Origin: an uncultured Planktomarina sp.
GTDB lineage: Bacteria; Pseudomonadota; Alphaproteobacteria; Rhodobacterales; Rhodobacteraceae
Direction: 5' to 3'
Length of the DNA stretch: 32,298 bases
Assembly (NCBI GenBank): GCA_913047725.1
Contig: CAJWTH010000010.1
Coordinates: 1 to 32,298, forward strand
Below the pieces are notes generated by a model. That model made no database searches. It saw nothing but the letters and a program-made list of their open reading frames with translations, and was not told the origin of the DNA. Positions 7,805 to 16,897 of the stretch are shown here, in pieces; the stretch's first letter is position 1; every line of letters begins with the position of its first letter. Made by a program: the position numbers and the translations under genes.

Positions 7805-10548
7805 TTTCCTAACCGGTCTAGTAAAGCGGGAACGTGCACCTGATCAGATTTATAGTTTCCAGTCAGCACGTGCATAATCAGGTTAATGCCAAAGCGCAGA
7901 GCTATTTCCCGTTGTCTTTCACCTGATACCCCACGGCCAACAGGTAAAAGTGGTTGTCCAGAATTATCAACAGCCCACGCCGAAGCCCAATCATTTCCAC
8001 CAATAATGACTGGAGTAACGCCGTCATTAGAGTTTCTAAACGGTTTTTTGTTTATGGTATTCTCTTTCGCACTACTCGCCTCCAACCAAACTTCTGTCCC
8101 AGCATAACGCCCTGGAAACTCTTGTAGAAGATAAAAGCTGCGAGTAAGAACATGGTCCCGTGAAATCAAAGAAAGAGGAGGTAAATTAAGGCCAACGGTT
8201 ATTTCTTTCAAGGTCTGTGCTTCGATTGTACTTTGCCCAAACTTAGAAATATCAGCATCTTTTGTATCAAACAAAATTAGCCCACCACCCTTCAGATAAC
8301 GGTTCAACTTTTGCAACTCATCTGCAGTGGGAGTTTTCTGAGCTGGAGTTATTGGCCAGTACAAAAAGGGGTAGAAGGAAAGTTCATCGACCGCCAGAGA
8401 AACCCCCAGAGGGGTTACCGGTTCAATTGAGGTGCGTTGGTTTAGAGCTAGCGAGAGGCCCAGTAATCCAGCGGATGATATTTCATCTTGCCGAACATCT
8501 CCAGTACGCACATAGGCGAGGACTACATCGCGAGTAGCTATGATTGACCGATCACTGACTGTCTGCGCTCTACTGTTTTCCGGTGTAAGGCTAAGGAGTG
8601 CAAGCAGAGCGGCAAATATAGTCCCCACTCCCAATAACTTCCCAGACATCCACAAGGATATTAAAACATCAAACGCTAACAAGACTAAGGCAACAAGCAA
8701 AAACAAAGCTGTCAGTGATTGGAGTGGAGATATAAGTGGGCCAACTAGATCCACCAAAGACGGCCAGTTTGGCGGCTTGAAATTACTATCGTCTTTAAGG
8801 AGATTTATTGTCCACCGGAGCGTCTCTTTCTCATAGATACCGGGTGGGGACTTACTTGTAATCCCCTTATCGATGAGAGACTGGCCATCAATTCCAGCGC
8901 GGTCACCAGCAGATTTAAGTTTACCAAAAGCACTTAATTCTTGGCTCAATTTCCATGTAGTCCCAGCCAGGGCAACAGGTTCAAAAGATGCCTTGGCGCC
9001 ATTACTTACCAGCCTATCCAACATTGAAACAAATAGTCCTGAAATTGGCAAATTAGACCATTCTGTATTTGCAGTAATATGGAACAGAACCACCCGTCCT
9101 TGACCAAGTTTTTTTTGAGTAACCAACGGAGTACCATCGCTCAATCGTGCAATTACATGTGTGGAAAGCATAGGGCTTGGCTGGGCTAAGACTTGGGCCG
9201 TAACTTTCACTTCTGTAGGCGTTGGAAGACCAAAAAATGGAGTGTCTTCCTCGAAGGGCTGAAGTGTTTTTGGCGATCCCCAAGACATTGCGCCCCCCAG
9301 TGAGCGACCTCCCCTCCGTAGCTTAACAGGCATTAAGTCATCAGTTTTCTGTAGATCGTGGTTGGCAGCTGCCAAGTTTGGACCGGCAAAGCGTATCAGG
9401 GTACCGCCTTGCTCAATCCACTCGGTCATGGCTGCCCTTGCACTAATTTTAGCGATATCAGTAAGTATTATAGCATCTGGGTTAGCTAGCAAAATATCTT
9501 CTATGGTTCCATCAATCAAATCATTAGAAAGTTCTAGCGCCTTGGTGAGATAATGTTCGCGGGACAATAACTTCAACCCCTCACGCGCACCAAAATCACC
9601 AGAAATAATCGCAACTTCTGAACGACTATTATTATCACCCAAAACTCGTACACCAACTGCTGACTGCTGGCCCACAACCATTATCCGGGTAATACGATTT
9701 CGTATTTCTTTTGGTAACTTGATTGCTTCAGATGCCTGCAACATACCTACTTCAAAGTTTAAGACAGAAGCCTGAAGGAGCCGTTCTACACCTGAGGGGT
9801 CTAGTCCCATTATATTGATAGGGACCTGCTGAGTTGATTTTGATTTCAACCTAGTCCCAGTCACTTTAATACCTTGCTCAGTAAAGCTGATTGGTAATAA
9901 TCCAAACAATGCCGTACTAGTTTGCGAGACCCTAACATTACCCTTATCTAACAAGACTTCTATAAATTCACTTTGCCTGGGCCATTGAACGGCAGATGCT
10001 ATCCAATAAGTATCAAAATTATCTAAATTAGTTAATATTTCCGCAGGTTTGATATTTGGGAGCCACGCATTTGGCTCAGCTGCCTGAATTTGTCTCTGAG
10101 CATCTGACGCCGCAGAAAATACTAAACTTTCAATTGGGTCAGTTAATTGTAGAAAGGCTACTTTCTGGCCAGAGTTTTTAGCCTGCTGAACAACCCGTAA
10201 TGCCTCTTTCTTTTGGGATTTCCAATTAGGGGCATCCGCCCAACTTCCATCCATTATAACTAGTAAGTCAGCATTTTTATCATCTATAGAGTCAAAATTT
10301 AAAAAAGGTTCAGAGAAGCCAACAATCAGACAACTGATAATTATTGTTCGTAGAAGCAATAGCCACCAAGGAGTATTATCAGGTTCAGTATCATAATCTC
10401 TAAGCTCAAGAAGTAGGGTAACGCCTGGGAAGCGGCGTCTCTTTGCTGCCGGTGGAACCGCCCGCAAAACAAACCATAAAACTGGCAACAGGATGAATGC
10501 CAGAAGAAGCCAAGGCGTAGTTATTCCTAAAAATCCAAAAAAAATCAT
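7801..10548 (-). CDS. BatA-like N-terminal domain / DUF4159 membrane protein
   Basis: A 915-residue inner-membrane protein, third gene of the moxR operon, overlapping its neighbours by four bases at both ends. The N-terminus FFGFLGITTPWLLLAFILLP with the RRRFPGVTLLLELRD segment is the BatA/aerotolerance-type double-membrane region; a second helix lies at about 62-82. A large soluble part follows, including an amidotransferase-like stretch (EQGGTLIRFAGPNLAA) and a GQGRVVLFHITANTEWSNLP segment. A further membrane pair lies near residues 605-660, then a DUF4159 domain (about 675-915; YLKGGGLILFDTKDAD and PVGRGVSGERQREIALRFGINLIMHVL). The order and domain make-up match the known alphaproteobacterial operon. 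Biochemical role unknown. Confidence 0.87.
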   Translation of the reverse strand: MIFFGFLGITTPWLLLAFILLPVLWFVLRAVPPAAKRRRFPGVTLLLELRDYDTEPDNTPWWLLLLRTIIISCLIVGFSEPFLNFDSIDDKNADLLVIMDGSWADAPNWKSQKKEALRVVQQAKNSGQKVAFLQLTDPIESLVFSAASDAQRQIQAAEPNAWLPNIKPAEILTNLDNFDTYWIASAVQWPRQSEFIEVLLDKGNVRVSQTSTALFGLLPISFTEQGIKVTGTRLKSKSTQQVPINIMGLDPSGVERLLQASVLNFEVGMLQASEAIKLPKEIRNRITRIMVVGQQSAVGVRVLGDNNSRSEVAIISGDFGAREGLKLLSREHYLTKALELSNDLIDGTIEDILLANPDAIILTDIAKISARAAMTEWIEQGGTLIRFAGPNLAAANHDLQKTDDLMPVKLRRGGRSLGGAMSWGSPKTLQPFEEDTPFFGLPTPTEVKVTAQVLAQPSPMLSTHVIARLSDGTPLVTQKKLGQGRVVLFHITANTEWSNLPISGLFVSMLDRLVSNGAKASFEPVALAGTTWKLSQELSAFGKLKSAGDRAGIDGQSLIDKGITSKSPPGIYEKETLRWTINLLKDDSNFKPPNWPSLVDLVGPLISPLQSLTALFLLVALVLLAFDVLISLWMSGKLLGVGTIFAALLALLSLTPENSRAQTVSDRSIIATRDVVLAYVRTGDVRQDEISSAGLLGLSLALNQRTSIEPVTPLGVSLAVDELSFYPFLYWPITPAQKTPTADELQKLNRYLKGGGLILFDTKDADISKFGQSTIEAQTLKEITVGLNLPPLSLISRDHVLTRSFYLLQEFPGRYAGTEVWLEASSAKENTINKKPFRNSNDGVTPVIIGGNDWASAWAVDNSGQPLLPVGRGVSGERQREIALRFGINLIMHVLTGNYKSDQVHVPALLDRLGK

Positions 10549-11408
10549 CGCTGATTACCTAAAGCCCCATAAAGCCATATCAATGCATCTACTGGCGATG
10601 AGTCCGTAGTGTGACAATGAAACTGCCAGCCCACAGACTGTGCAAGCGCCTGCAGTTTGTCTTGTCTATCTTTTAACACAGCTAAATATTTTGACTTTAA
10701 GCCATTCGCCTGTTGGCTTTCATGATGTATTTGTCCAGCCATACTTTCAAAAACTGTTCGACCAGAGAAGGGAAACGTAATTTCAACAGGGTCCAAAATC
10801 ATCAAAAGTACCCCAGACATCTGCAAATTAGCTGCAGCAGTAACTGCTTTTTCAAGAAGTTTAACGTCACCAAAAAAATCAGAAGCAAAAACCATCAAGC
10901 TATGTGACTGGAAATAATCTATTTCTGGGCTTCCAAAATCATTTTTTGTTGGGAGGCTAAATAGCTTTGCCATCTCTTCTACTTGGATACGGCCTTGTTT
11001 GGTTGGCAATTTACCATCAATTGTACCTACCCGCTCACCGGCATTAGAAAGTAAAATTGCAAGTGCCAAAGATACAAAAGCTGCCCGTTTATGTTTGCTG
11101 TCTGCAGAGCTATGAAATTGCATGCTGGCACTTCCATCAACCCAGAATTGTATTGATTGGGCAGCTTGCCATTCATTCTGGCGAATAAAGTTCTCATCTC
11201 CTTGCGCAGTTCTGCGCCAATCAATGTCCTTTAGATTGTCACCCTGCCGTGCAGGACGGAATTGCCAAAAAGTATCCCCATTTCCAGCCCTTCTGCGCCC
11301 ATGTCCACCAGCGATAAAGCTATTTGCAAGGCTTTGAGCCTGCGCCAATAATTGTGGCCAGCCTTCAGCGAGTTCTAGGCCCGCATTCAAAAGTTTTTGA
11401 TGCGTCAA
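10545..11408 (-). CDS. DUF58 protein with vWA-type metal site
   Basis: A 287-residue cytoplasmic protein, second gene of the moxR operon. The DUF58 core is seen as GRRRAGNGDTFWQFRPARQGD (residues 38-57) and DIDWRRTAQGDENFIRQNEW, followed by WVDGSASM in which Asp91, Ser93 and Ser95 form a DxSxS metal-ion site. It is expected to work with the MoxR ATPase as a chaperone-like pair. Its start is a TTG at 11406-11408 that overlaps the moxR stop as TTGA; there is no in-frame ATG until about residue 96, past the DUF58 core, so a non-ATG start and translational coupling are likely. The stop overlaps the next gene as ATGA. Confidence 0.87.
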   Translation of the reverse strand: MTHQKLLNAGLELAEGWPQLLAQAQSLANSFIAGGHGRRRAGNGDTFWQFRPARQGDNLKDIDWRRTAQGDENFIRQNEWQAAQSIQFWVDGSASMQFHSSADSKHKRAAFVSLALAILLSNAGERVGTIDGKLPTKQGRIQVEEMAKLFSLPTKNDFGSPEIDYFQSHSLMVFASDFFGDVKLLEKAVTAAANLQMSGVLLMILDPVEITFPFSGRTVFESMAGQIHHESQQANGLKSKYLAVLKDRQDKLQALAQSVGWQFHCHTTDSSPVDALIWLYGALGNQR

Positions 11409-12412
11409 GCCCCAGCTTTCTTTTGGAGAATTGTATTTGTTACTTCAGAAATCAATTCTAATTGAGTCATCCCTCTGGATTGCGCCGCAAAACCCATAGA
11501 CATTCGATGATTTAAAACTGCGGGTGCCAATGATGCGACATCGACGGCTGATGGGGCTAAATCACCACGCAGTAATGCTTGCGCTCGCACCGCAAGCATT
11601 AAAGCCTGTGACGCACGGGGCCCTGGACCCCAGCGCATATTCTCTCTCACCAAATTAGGCGCTGAGGGATCTTCCGGACGAAACGCTCGAACCAAATCCA
11701 AAATCAACTCAACCACACTATCCCCAACAGGCATTTGGCGAATTAAAGTTTGCGCCGCTAAAATCTGGCTTGCATCAAATACTGGTTTCAGGGAAATTTT
11801 CTTAGTACCCGTAGTTGCCAGTAAGATATCTCGCTCAGCCGCCCGATCTGGATATTGAACTTGGATTTCCAACAGAAACCTATCCAGCTGCGCTTCTGGA
11901 AGGGGATAAGTGCCTTCTTGTTCAATAGGGTTCTGCGTGGCTAAGACGTGAAATGGAGATCCCAGATGCCGATTTTGTCCACTGACTGTAACAGTACCCT
12001 CTTGCATTGCCTGCAAAAGAGCAGATTGGGTCCGCGGGCTGGCCCTATTAATTTCATCTGCCATGAGTAGTTGGCAAAAGACTGGGCCCTTTATGAATCT
12101 AAATGACTTTGACCCATCCTCTGCTGCCTCCAACACTTCAGAACCGAGAATATCAGCAGGCATCAAGTCAGGGGTAAATTGTACCCGGTTACCATGTACT
12201 CCCATCACAACTGATAGCGCTTCTACCAACTTAGTTTTTCCCAAACCTGGCAACCCGACCAAAATTGCATGGCCACCACTTAAAAGCGTTATGAGAATTT
12301 GCTCTACAACCCGATCTTGGCCAATGAAAACCTGGCTAATCATTGCTCGCACTTCGTCGAGCTTTTCACCAAGTTTCTCAATTTGCGTGACAAGCTTATT
12401 TGCTTCAGTCAT
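11405..12412 (-). CDS. MoxR-family AAA+ ATPase
   Basis: A 335-residue AAA+ ATPase and first gene of the operon that runs to 5732. Walker A GLPGLGKTK is at residues 53-61, Walker B LLMADE at 115-120, sensor 1 in VLATQNPIEQEGTYPLPEAQLDRF, and the C-terminal lid contains the MRWGPGPRASQAL sensor-2 region. MoxR proteins are known as chaperone-like ATPases that act with vWA-domain partners; the next three genes supply such partners. GAGG lies seven bases before the ATG. The 68 bases to the divergent DUF1285 gene must hold the promoters for both directions. Confidence 0.93.
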   Translation of the reverse strand: MTEANKLVTQIEKLGEKLDEVRAMISQVFIGQDRVVEQILITLLSGGHAILVGLPGLGKTKLVEALSVVMGVHGNRVQFTPDLMPADILGSEVLEAAEDGSKSFRFIKGPVFCQLLMADEINRASPRTQSALLQAMQEGTVTVSGQNRHLGSPFHVLATQNPIEQEGTYPLPEAQLDRFLLEIQVQYPDRAAERDILLATTGTKKISLKPVFDASQILAAQTLIRQMPVGDSVVELILDLVRAFRPEDPSAPNLVRENMRWGPGPRASQALMLAVRAQALLRGDLAPSAVDVASLAPAVLNHRMSMGFAAQSRGMTQLELISEVTNTILQKKAGA

Positions 12413-12480
12413 GATATTGCCTCATATAAATTAATAACGTTCTACATATAGGTTAGTACGACGAAAAGGGGCGGGAAGAC

Positions 12481-13062
12481 ATGAGTGGAAAAATTATCAA
12501 TACCCCATCAGCAGAAAACCTTGCTGCAAGTGTTAACGCAGCCAGTAAAAGTAAGGGCTTACCTCCAGTACATCTTTGGAACCCCCCATTTTGTGGGGAC
12601 CTCGATATTAGGATCGCACGGGATGGCACTTGGTTTTATCTTGGAACACCAATTGGGAGACCAGCATTGGTGAAACTGTTTTCTTCTATTCTAAAACGGG
12701 AGGACGGCAATTATTATCTCGTTACGCCAGTGGAGAAAGTAGGCATAGTTGTAGACGATGCGCCCTTTGTCGCAGTAGATTTCAATCAGATCGATGGAGA
12801 CCTACATTTCACCACGCAGGTCGGTGACAAAATGGTAGCTGGCCCCAAAAATCCTATTCGAGTTGAACGTGACATACAGACTGGAGAGCCCTCGCCCTAT
12901 ATTCTTGTACGTGATGAACTTGAGGCTCTTATTGATCGAAAAAGTTTCTACCGATTAGTAGATATTGGCATTCATAAAACTTTAAAGGGCCAAAGCTGGT
13001 TTGGACTAAGTTCAAAAATGACATTCTTTCCAATTATACCATCAAAAGATTTAGAAAGTTAA
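12481..13062 (+). CDS. DUF1285 family protein
   Basis: A 193-residue cytoplasmic protein with the DUF1285 pattern PPVHLWNPPFCGDLDIRIARDGTWFYLGTPIGR (residues 28-60), then LVTPVEKVGIVVDDAPFVA and SWFGLSSKMTFFPI near the end. The family has a known two-domain beta fold but no established reaction. GGGAAG lies three bases before the ATG. It is divergent from moxR and convergent with the EamA transporter, with three bases between the two stops. In this order it is often found beside the moxR cluster, which is why I would read it together with that operon. Confidence 0.87.
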   Translation: MSGKIINTPSAENLAASVNAASKSKGLPPVHLWNPPFCGDLDIRIARDGTWFYLGTPIGRPALVKLFSSILKREDGNYYLVTPVEKVGIVVDDAPFVAVDFNQIDGDLHFTTQVGDKMVAGPKNPIRVERDIQTGEPSPYILVRDELEALIDRKSFYRLVDIGIHKTLKGQSWFGLSSKMTFFPIIPSKDLES

Positions 13063-13065
13063 AAA

Positions 13066-13983
13066 TTATCGCTTCAGTTGAGATACAAATACCCCAAGCG
13101 CCACAAACCCAGCCCCAATCGCCTGTGTCCAACTCCAAGCTGATCCTAAAACTAGCAAAATTAACATCACATAAAAAGGTGCCGTGTTTATGTGAAAAGA
13201 AGCCAAAGCGATACCCAAACGCTCCACACCAAGTAACCAAAAATATTGGGAAATCATGATTGCCAAAATACTATAGACGCTGAGCATTCCCAAATCATAA
13301 AAAGTGATCGATCGAGCTGGGAAGAAGTCATGCCCTAAGATTAATGATATTATTGCGGCCAAGACTACTGCAACAAAACCACCAGAAAAAGTAATTGTCA
13401 TTCGGCCTAGAGTGGTAAGTTTTGGAAAGCTGCGAACGGCTGCGTGAGACCCCCAAGCAAATAATAATGTCGCAATGACCGCCAATGCGATGCCCAATTC
13501 AAACGAAGTTGCTTGAGCCTGACCTGCAGCAATAACCCCCCCACAAACCGTGAAAACCAATCCCACAAAAAATCGCCATTCTAGGACACGCTCTTTATAG
13601 AAAACTTCAATAATTGTACCTGCAATAGGCATTGCAGCAGCTATAATTGCCACCAGAACTGGATCGGTTAAATATTGGGCAACAATTAAAAGGTAAGCTC
13701 CAAACCCAAATGAAATACCGCCCACCCAAAGACCGCGTATCCAATCTGCATCCAGTAACGCGCGGGGTCCATCCACAAAGATCCATAGCGGCAATAAAAC
13801 TCCAACTACTAAAATGTATCGCACATTGATGATGAAAAGTGAGCCCCAACCGTGGTGCAACAAGTAGTCCGCAGCTGGAAAACCGGCGGCCCATGTGATC
13901 ATGGCAATCATCAACATTAAGTTTCCGCGCAAGACGGATACTGAGGGTTTTGCGGTGGGAGAGGTAGACGCTAGGCCAGACAT
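13066..13983 (-). CDS. EamA / DMT-family transporter
   Basis: A 305-residue inner-membrane protein with about ten hydrophobic segments in two EamA repeats, beginning GNLMLMIAMITWAAGFPAADYLL and ending in an AIGAGFVALGVFVSQLKR helix with a basic tail, as in drug/metabolite exporters. The glutamate before the sixth helix region (GTIIEVFYKERVLEWRFFVGL) is the conserved E-R segment at the end of the first repeat. A 14-base-poor Shine-Dalgarno (GTAG) precedes the ATG. It lies 141 bases past the crotonase gene on the same strand and might be the last gene of that run. Substrate cannot be told. Confidence 0.87.
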   Translation of the reverse strand: MSGLASTSPTAKPSVSVLRGNLMLMIAMITWAAGFPAADYLLHHGWGSLFIINVRYILVVGVLLPLWIFVDGPRALLDADWIRGLWVGGISFGFGAYLLIVAQYLTDPVLVAIIAAAMPIAGTIIEVFYKERVLEWRFFVGLVFTVCGGVIAAGQAQATSFELGIALAVIATLLFAWGSHAAVRSFPKLTTLGRMTITFSGGFVAVVLAAIISLILGHDFFPARSITFYDLGMLSVYSILAIMISQYFWLLGVERLGIALASFHINTAPFYVMLILLVLGSAWSWTQAIGAGFVALGVFVSQLKR

Positions 13984-14124
13984 ACTTATTACTACTTTTT
14001 ATCTATTATGACTGCCTCACAATTCATGAAAAACTCTAGCGTGCTGTACCGTTTTCGACAAAATGTCGTTTTAATCAGATAAATTCAGAAATGGTCGTAA
14101 TTTAGTACTGCAAATGAATGCCCA

Positions 14125-14919
14125 TTATTCAAAATTTGCAGGACGTTTTTCTAGTCCGGCAAATACTGACTCTATCTGATTCGGAGTACCTATAATTTCA
14201 GACTGAATCTGAGCTTCAACTGCCAAGCCAAGGCCTGGTAACAAATTCCATGTCTTGTCTACGAGGGCCTTGCTGCCGTTCACAGCTTCAGGACTAAAAC
14301 TCATGATTTCTTTTGCTAAATCTTTTGCAGCAGCAAGGGGGTCATCTACAATTCGTGTAATCAGTCCCACCTGTTCGGACGCCTTTGCATCGAGTATTCG
14401 TCCCGTCATCATTAACTCTTTTGCTTGATCGACCCTCATTAATTGGGGCAAGACCTGTGTGATTCCCATATCAGGAATTAGTCCCCACTTAGCCTCCATA
14501 ATGCTCATACGTGTCTTAGGACCTGCCAATCGGATATCAGCAGATAAGGCTAATTGAAGCCCAGCACCTATACAAATTCCATCGATAGCGGCGATCACTG
14601 GAACTTGAAGAAGCCGCCAGATGTAACATGGCCTTTGAAACCAGTTTGCGGCCTCTCCCACTGGTGGATTACGCATTTGGTCTCGAACTTCTTCCATTCG
14701 TGGCAAAAGTGTCTGCAAAAAATTTAAATCGATCCCCGCACAAAAGTTGTTTCCTGCACCAGTTAAGATAACAGCTCGTAGATGTTTTGTTTTCTGTAAC
14801 TGGCTCCCCACATCAAAAAGCTCTTCAAACATATTCTCTGATAAGGCATTTTTTTTATTTGGACGATTCAAGGTGACAATAGCCAACCTATCCACCATCT
14901 GGAGATCTAAATGTTGCAT
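14125..14919 (-). CDS. crotonase-family protein (enoyl-CoA hydratase/isomerase)
   Basis: A 264-residue acyl-CoA enzyme of the crotonase fold. The first oxyanion-hole strand is FCAGIDLNFL and the second is GICIGAGLQLALSADIRLAG. Of the two catalytic glutamates of enoyl-CoA hydratase, the first is replaced by Gln (GAGLQ) while the second is present (IMEAKWGLIPD). The Glu and the Asp eight residues later match two of the three acids of dienoyl-CoA isomerases, so an isomerase-like role is as likely as a hydratase. AGGG lies about seven bases before the ATG. It follows rluE by 38 bases. No other beta-oxidation gene is nearby. Confidence 0.85.
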   Translation of the reverse strand: MQHLDLQMVDRLAIVTLNRPNKKNALSENMFEELFDVGSQLQKTKHLRAVILTGAGNNFCAGIDLNFLQTLLPRMEEVRDQMRNPPVGEAANWFQRPCYIWRLLQVPVIAAIDGICIGAGLQLALSADIRLAGPKTRMSIMEAKWGLIPDMGITQVLPQLMRVDQAKELMMTGRILDAKASEQVGLITRIVDDPLAAAKDLAKEIMSFSPEAVNGSKALVDKTWNLLPGLGLAVEAQIQSEIIGTPNQIESVFAGLEKRPANFE

Positions 14920-14957
14920 ACATCTACCCTAAACAAATGGTCAGTTTTGAAAAGTCA

Positions 14958-15530
14958 TTACGTCACGGAGGAGTATTCACCAGGCTGAAGGTCACCTAAA
15001 GACCACTCACCAATTGCAACTCTAATTAACCGAAGCGTTGGATAGCCTATTGCCGCTGTCATTCGCCGAACCTGTCGGTTCTTGCCCTCTACGATGATCA
15101 ATTCAATCCAACTATCAGATACAGTTTTTCGCGTACGAATGGGCGGGTCCCGCAACCAAAGGTTTTTTGGTTCAGCTATTAAACGTGCTTTTGCCGGAAT
15201 TGTCATTCCATCCTTTAAATTTAATCCACCCATTAACTTAGAAAGATCCGTAACAGTCGGCATGCCCTCCACTTGCACCCAATAAGTTTTGGGCATTTTA
15301 TTTTTTGGTTGGGTGATACTCGCTTGAAGTTTGCCATTATCAGTTAACAGCAACAGTCCTTCACTGTCGCGATCCAGCCGACCCGCAGGGTATACATTAG
15401 GTACCGGCACGTAAGCAGATAAAGTTTCACGTTTAAGGTTTTGAGCCGTATGGTCTGTGAACTGTGACAGTACGTTGAAAGGCTTATTAAAAATAATCAG
15501 CAAATTTTTATCACACTTCGGACATGTCAA
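14958..15530 (-). CDS. rluE: RluE-type 23S rRNA pseudouridine synthase
   Basis: A pseudouridine synthase of the RsuA/RluB/E/F group, which isomerises uridine in rRNA; RluE modifies U2457 of 23S rRNA in E. coli. The catalytic motif is AGRLDRDSEGLLLLTDNG with Asp53, and the GKNRQVRRMTAAIGYPTLRLIRVAIG segment near the C-terminus is characteristic. There is no S4 domain, which fits RluE. No ATG occurs before residue 79; the start is probably a TTG, either at 15528-15530 or at codon 10 (15501-15503), where the protein would begin LLIIFNKPFNVLSQF, closer to family length. It lies 11 bases past the PLP enzyme stop, suggesting coupling. Confidence 0.85.
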   Translation of the reverse strand: MTCPKCDKNLLIIFNKPFNVLSQFTDHTAQNLKRETLSAYVPVPNVYPAGRLDRDSEGLLLLTDNGKLQASITQPKNKMPKTYWVQVEGMPTVTDLSKLMGGLNLKDGMTIPAKARLIAEPKNLWLRDPPIRTRKTVSDSWIELIIVEGKNRQVRRMTAAIGYPTLRLIRVAIGEWSLGDLQPGEYSSVT

Positions 15531-15541
15531 TTAAAATTGGC

Positions 15542-16684
15542 TTACACCAAAGCCTGACCCAAGTCTGCGATCAAGTCATCAATATCTTCTATACCAACTG
15601 ACAGGCGTAATAAGTTTTCAGGTATCCCTGTATTTGGTTCAATCGTGTAACGGTGCTCCACTAAACTTTCCACTCCACCCAACGAAGTTGCACGGTGAAA
15701 AAGATCAAGTTTACCCAAAATACGCAATGCATTTGACCTATCCCCTTTTATACAGAAAGACAGGAGTGAGCCGTATCCTCCCTTCATCTGTAGCTTAGCG
15801 GTATTGTGTCCCTCAAAATCAATCAGCCCAGGATAAAAAACTTCTTCAACATTTGGATGACCCTGAAGGTATTCAGCAACTTTTTGTGCATTTTTTGACA
15901 TTCGTTCAACACGTAGATGCAAAGTGCGCAAAGAACGTATCAACAACCAGGCCTCAAAACTCCCAATTATGGCGCCAGCATCATGACGATCTGTGAGAAT
16001 TGCCTGCCAGTGGGGAGACTCCGGTGTGTTGGTGGCCAATACACCTGCCAACACATCTGAATGCCCGTTAAGTCCCTTTGTGGCTGAATGCATTACAATG
16101 TCAGCACCAAAATCTAAAACTCTAGTCAAAATTGGTGTAGCAGCAGTAGCATCTACCACCAACCGCCCGCCCACATCATGAACTTTATTTGCTGCATGAG
16201 CGATATCTGTACTGCGTAACCAAGGATTTGATGGCGTTTCAATAAAAACCAAGTCGGGCTCATGGCTCGCACAAAGTTTATCCATATTTTCTGGTTTACT
16301 TAAATCTGCCTCGACCAGCACCATCCCGCGGCGGCTACAAAACTCTCGGACCCATTTAGTTGTACCCCAATAGATTTGTGCCTGAAGAAGAACCGTAGCA
16401 CCAGTCGGTAACGCTCGAAATACTGCAGCTATAGCAGCCATACCACTAGGAAATAAAAGTGCCACTTTCGCAGCATCCAGTTGGGCCAAAATATTTTCCG
16501 CTACCCGGACTGTATCACTATCATCACGTGCATAAATGTTCCCACTTGCATGGGGTACATAAGCGCGGTCACGCACAAATGTTGTACTGGGTTGAATAGG
16601 CGGAACCACACCACCACTTGCTTGATCGATGTATCCCCCAGCCTGGGCTGCTATAGTTGCGGCAGAAAGCCTTCGCTTTACCAT
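15542..16684 (-). CDS. Cys/Met metabolism PLP-dependent enzyme (trans-sulfuration family)
   Basis: A 380-residue enzyme of the cystathionine gamma-synthase / beta-lyase / methionine gamma-lyase family. The PLP lysine is Lys203 in MHSATKGLNGHSD; Asp178 in VVDAT binds the pyridine nitrogen; PSGMAAI (79-85) binds the phosphate and Tyr105 stacks on PLP. Tyr51 and Arg53 of the neighbouring subunit are in NIYARDDSDT, where the usual NPT has become SDT. SLGGVESLVEHR near the end binds the substrate carboxylate. AGGGA lies about seven bases before the ATG. Which member of the family it is (synthase, beta-lyase or gamma-lyase) cannot be settled from the sequence. It starts a minus-strand run with rluE and the crotonase. 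Confidence 0.85.
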   Translation of the reverse strand: MVKRRLSAATIAAQAGGYIDQASGGVVPPIQPSTTFVRDRAYVPHASGNIYARDDSDTVRVAENILAQLDAAKVALLFPSGMAAIAAVFRALPTGATVLLQAQIYWGTTKWVREFCSRRGMVLVEADLSKPENMDKLCASHEPDLVFIETPSNPWLRSTDIAHAANKVHDVGGRLVVDATAATPILTRVLDFGADIVMHSATKGLNGHSDVLAGVLATNTPESPHWQAILTDRHDAGAIIGSFEAWLLIRSLRTLHLRVERMSKNAQKVAEYLQGHPNVEEVFYPGLIDFEGHNTAKLQMKGGYGSLLSFCIKGDRSNALRILGKLDLFHRATSLGGVESLVEHRYTIEPNTGIPENLLRLSVGIEDIDDLIADLGQALV

Positions 16685-16897
16685 TAGATTGTCCCTATTA
16701 TTTGAATCAACATCACTATGAATTTAGTTCTGATTTCACCCTGATGGGCAAATCAAATAGTTACTACAATTCTCAAATTATACTAAATTACCTCAAACAT
16801 ATCTAAAGAAACATAACACTATAAAAATTTGTCCAATAACATGTCACCTTTAAGATTATTATGTGCGCAATTAATCTACAGATATAGCAATATCAAT

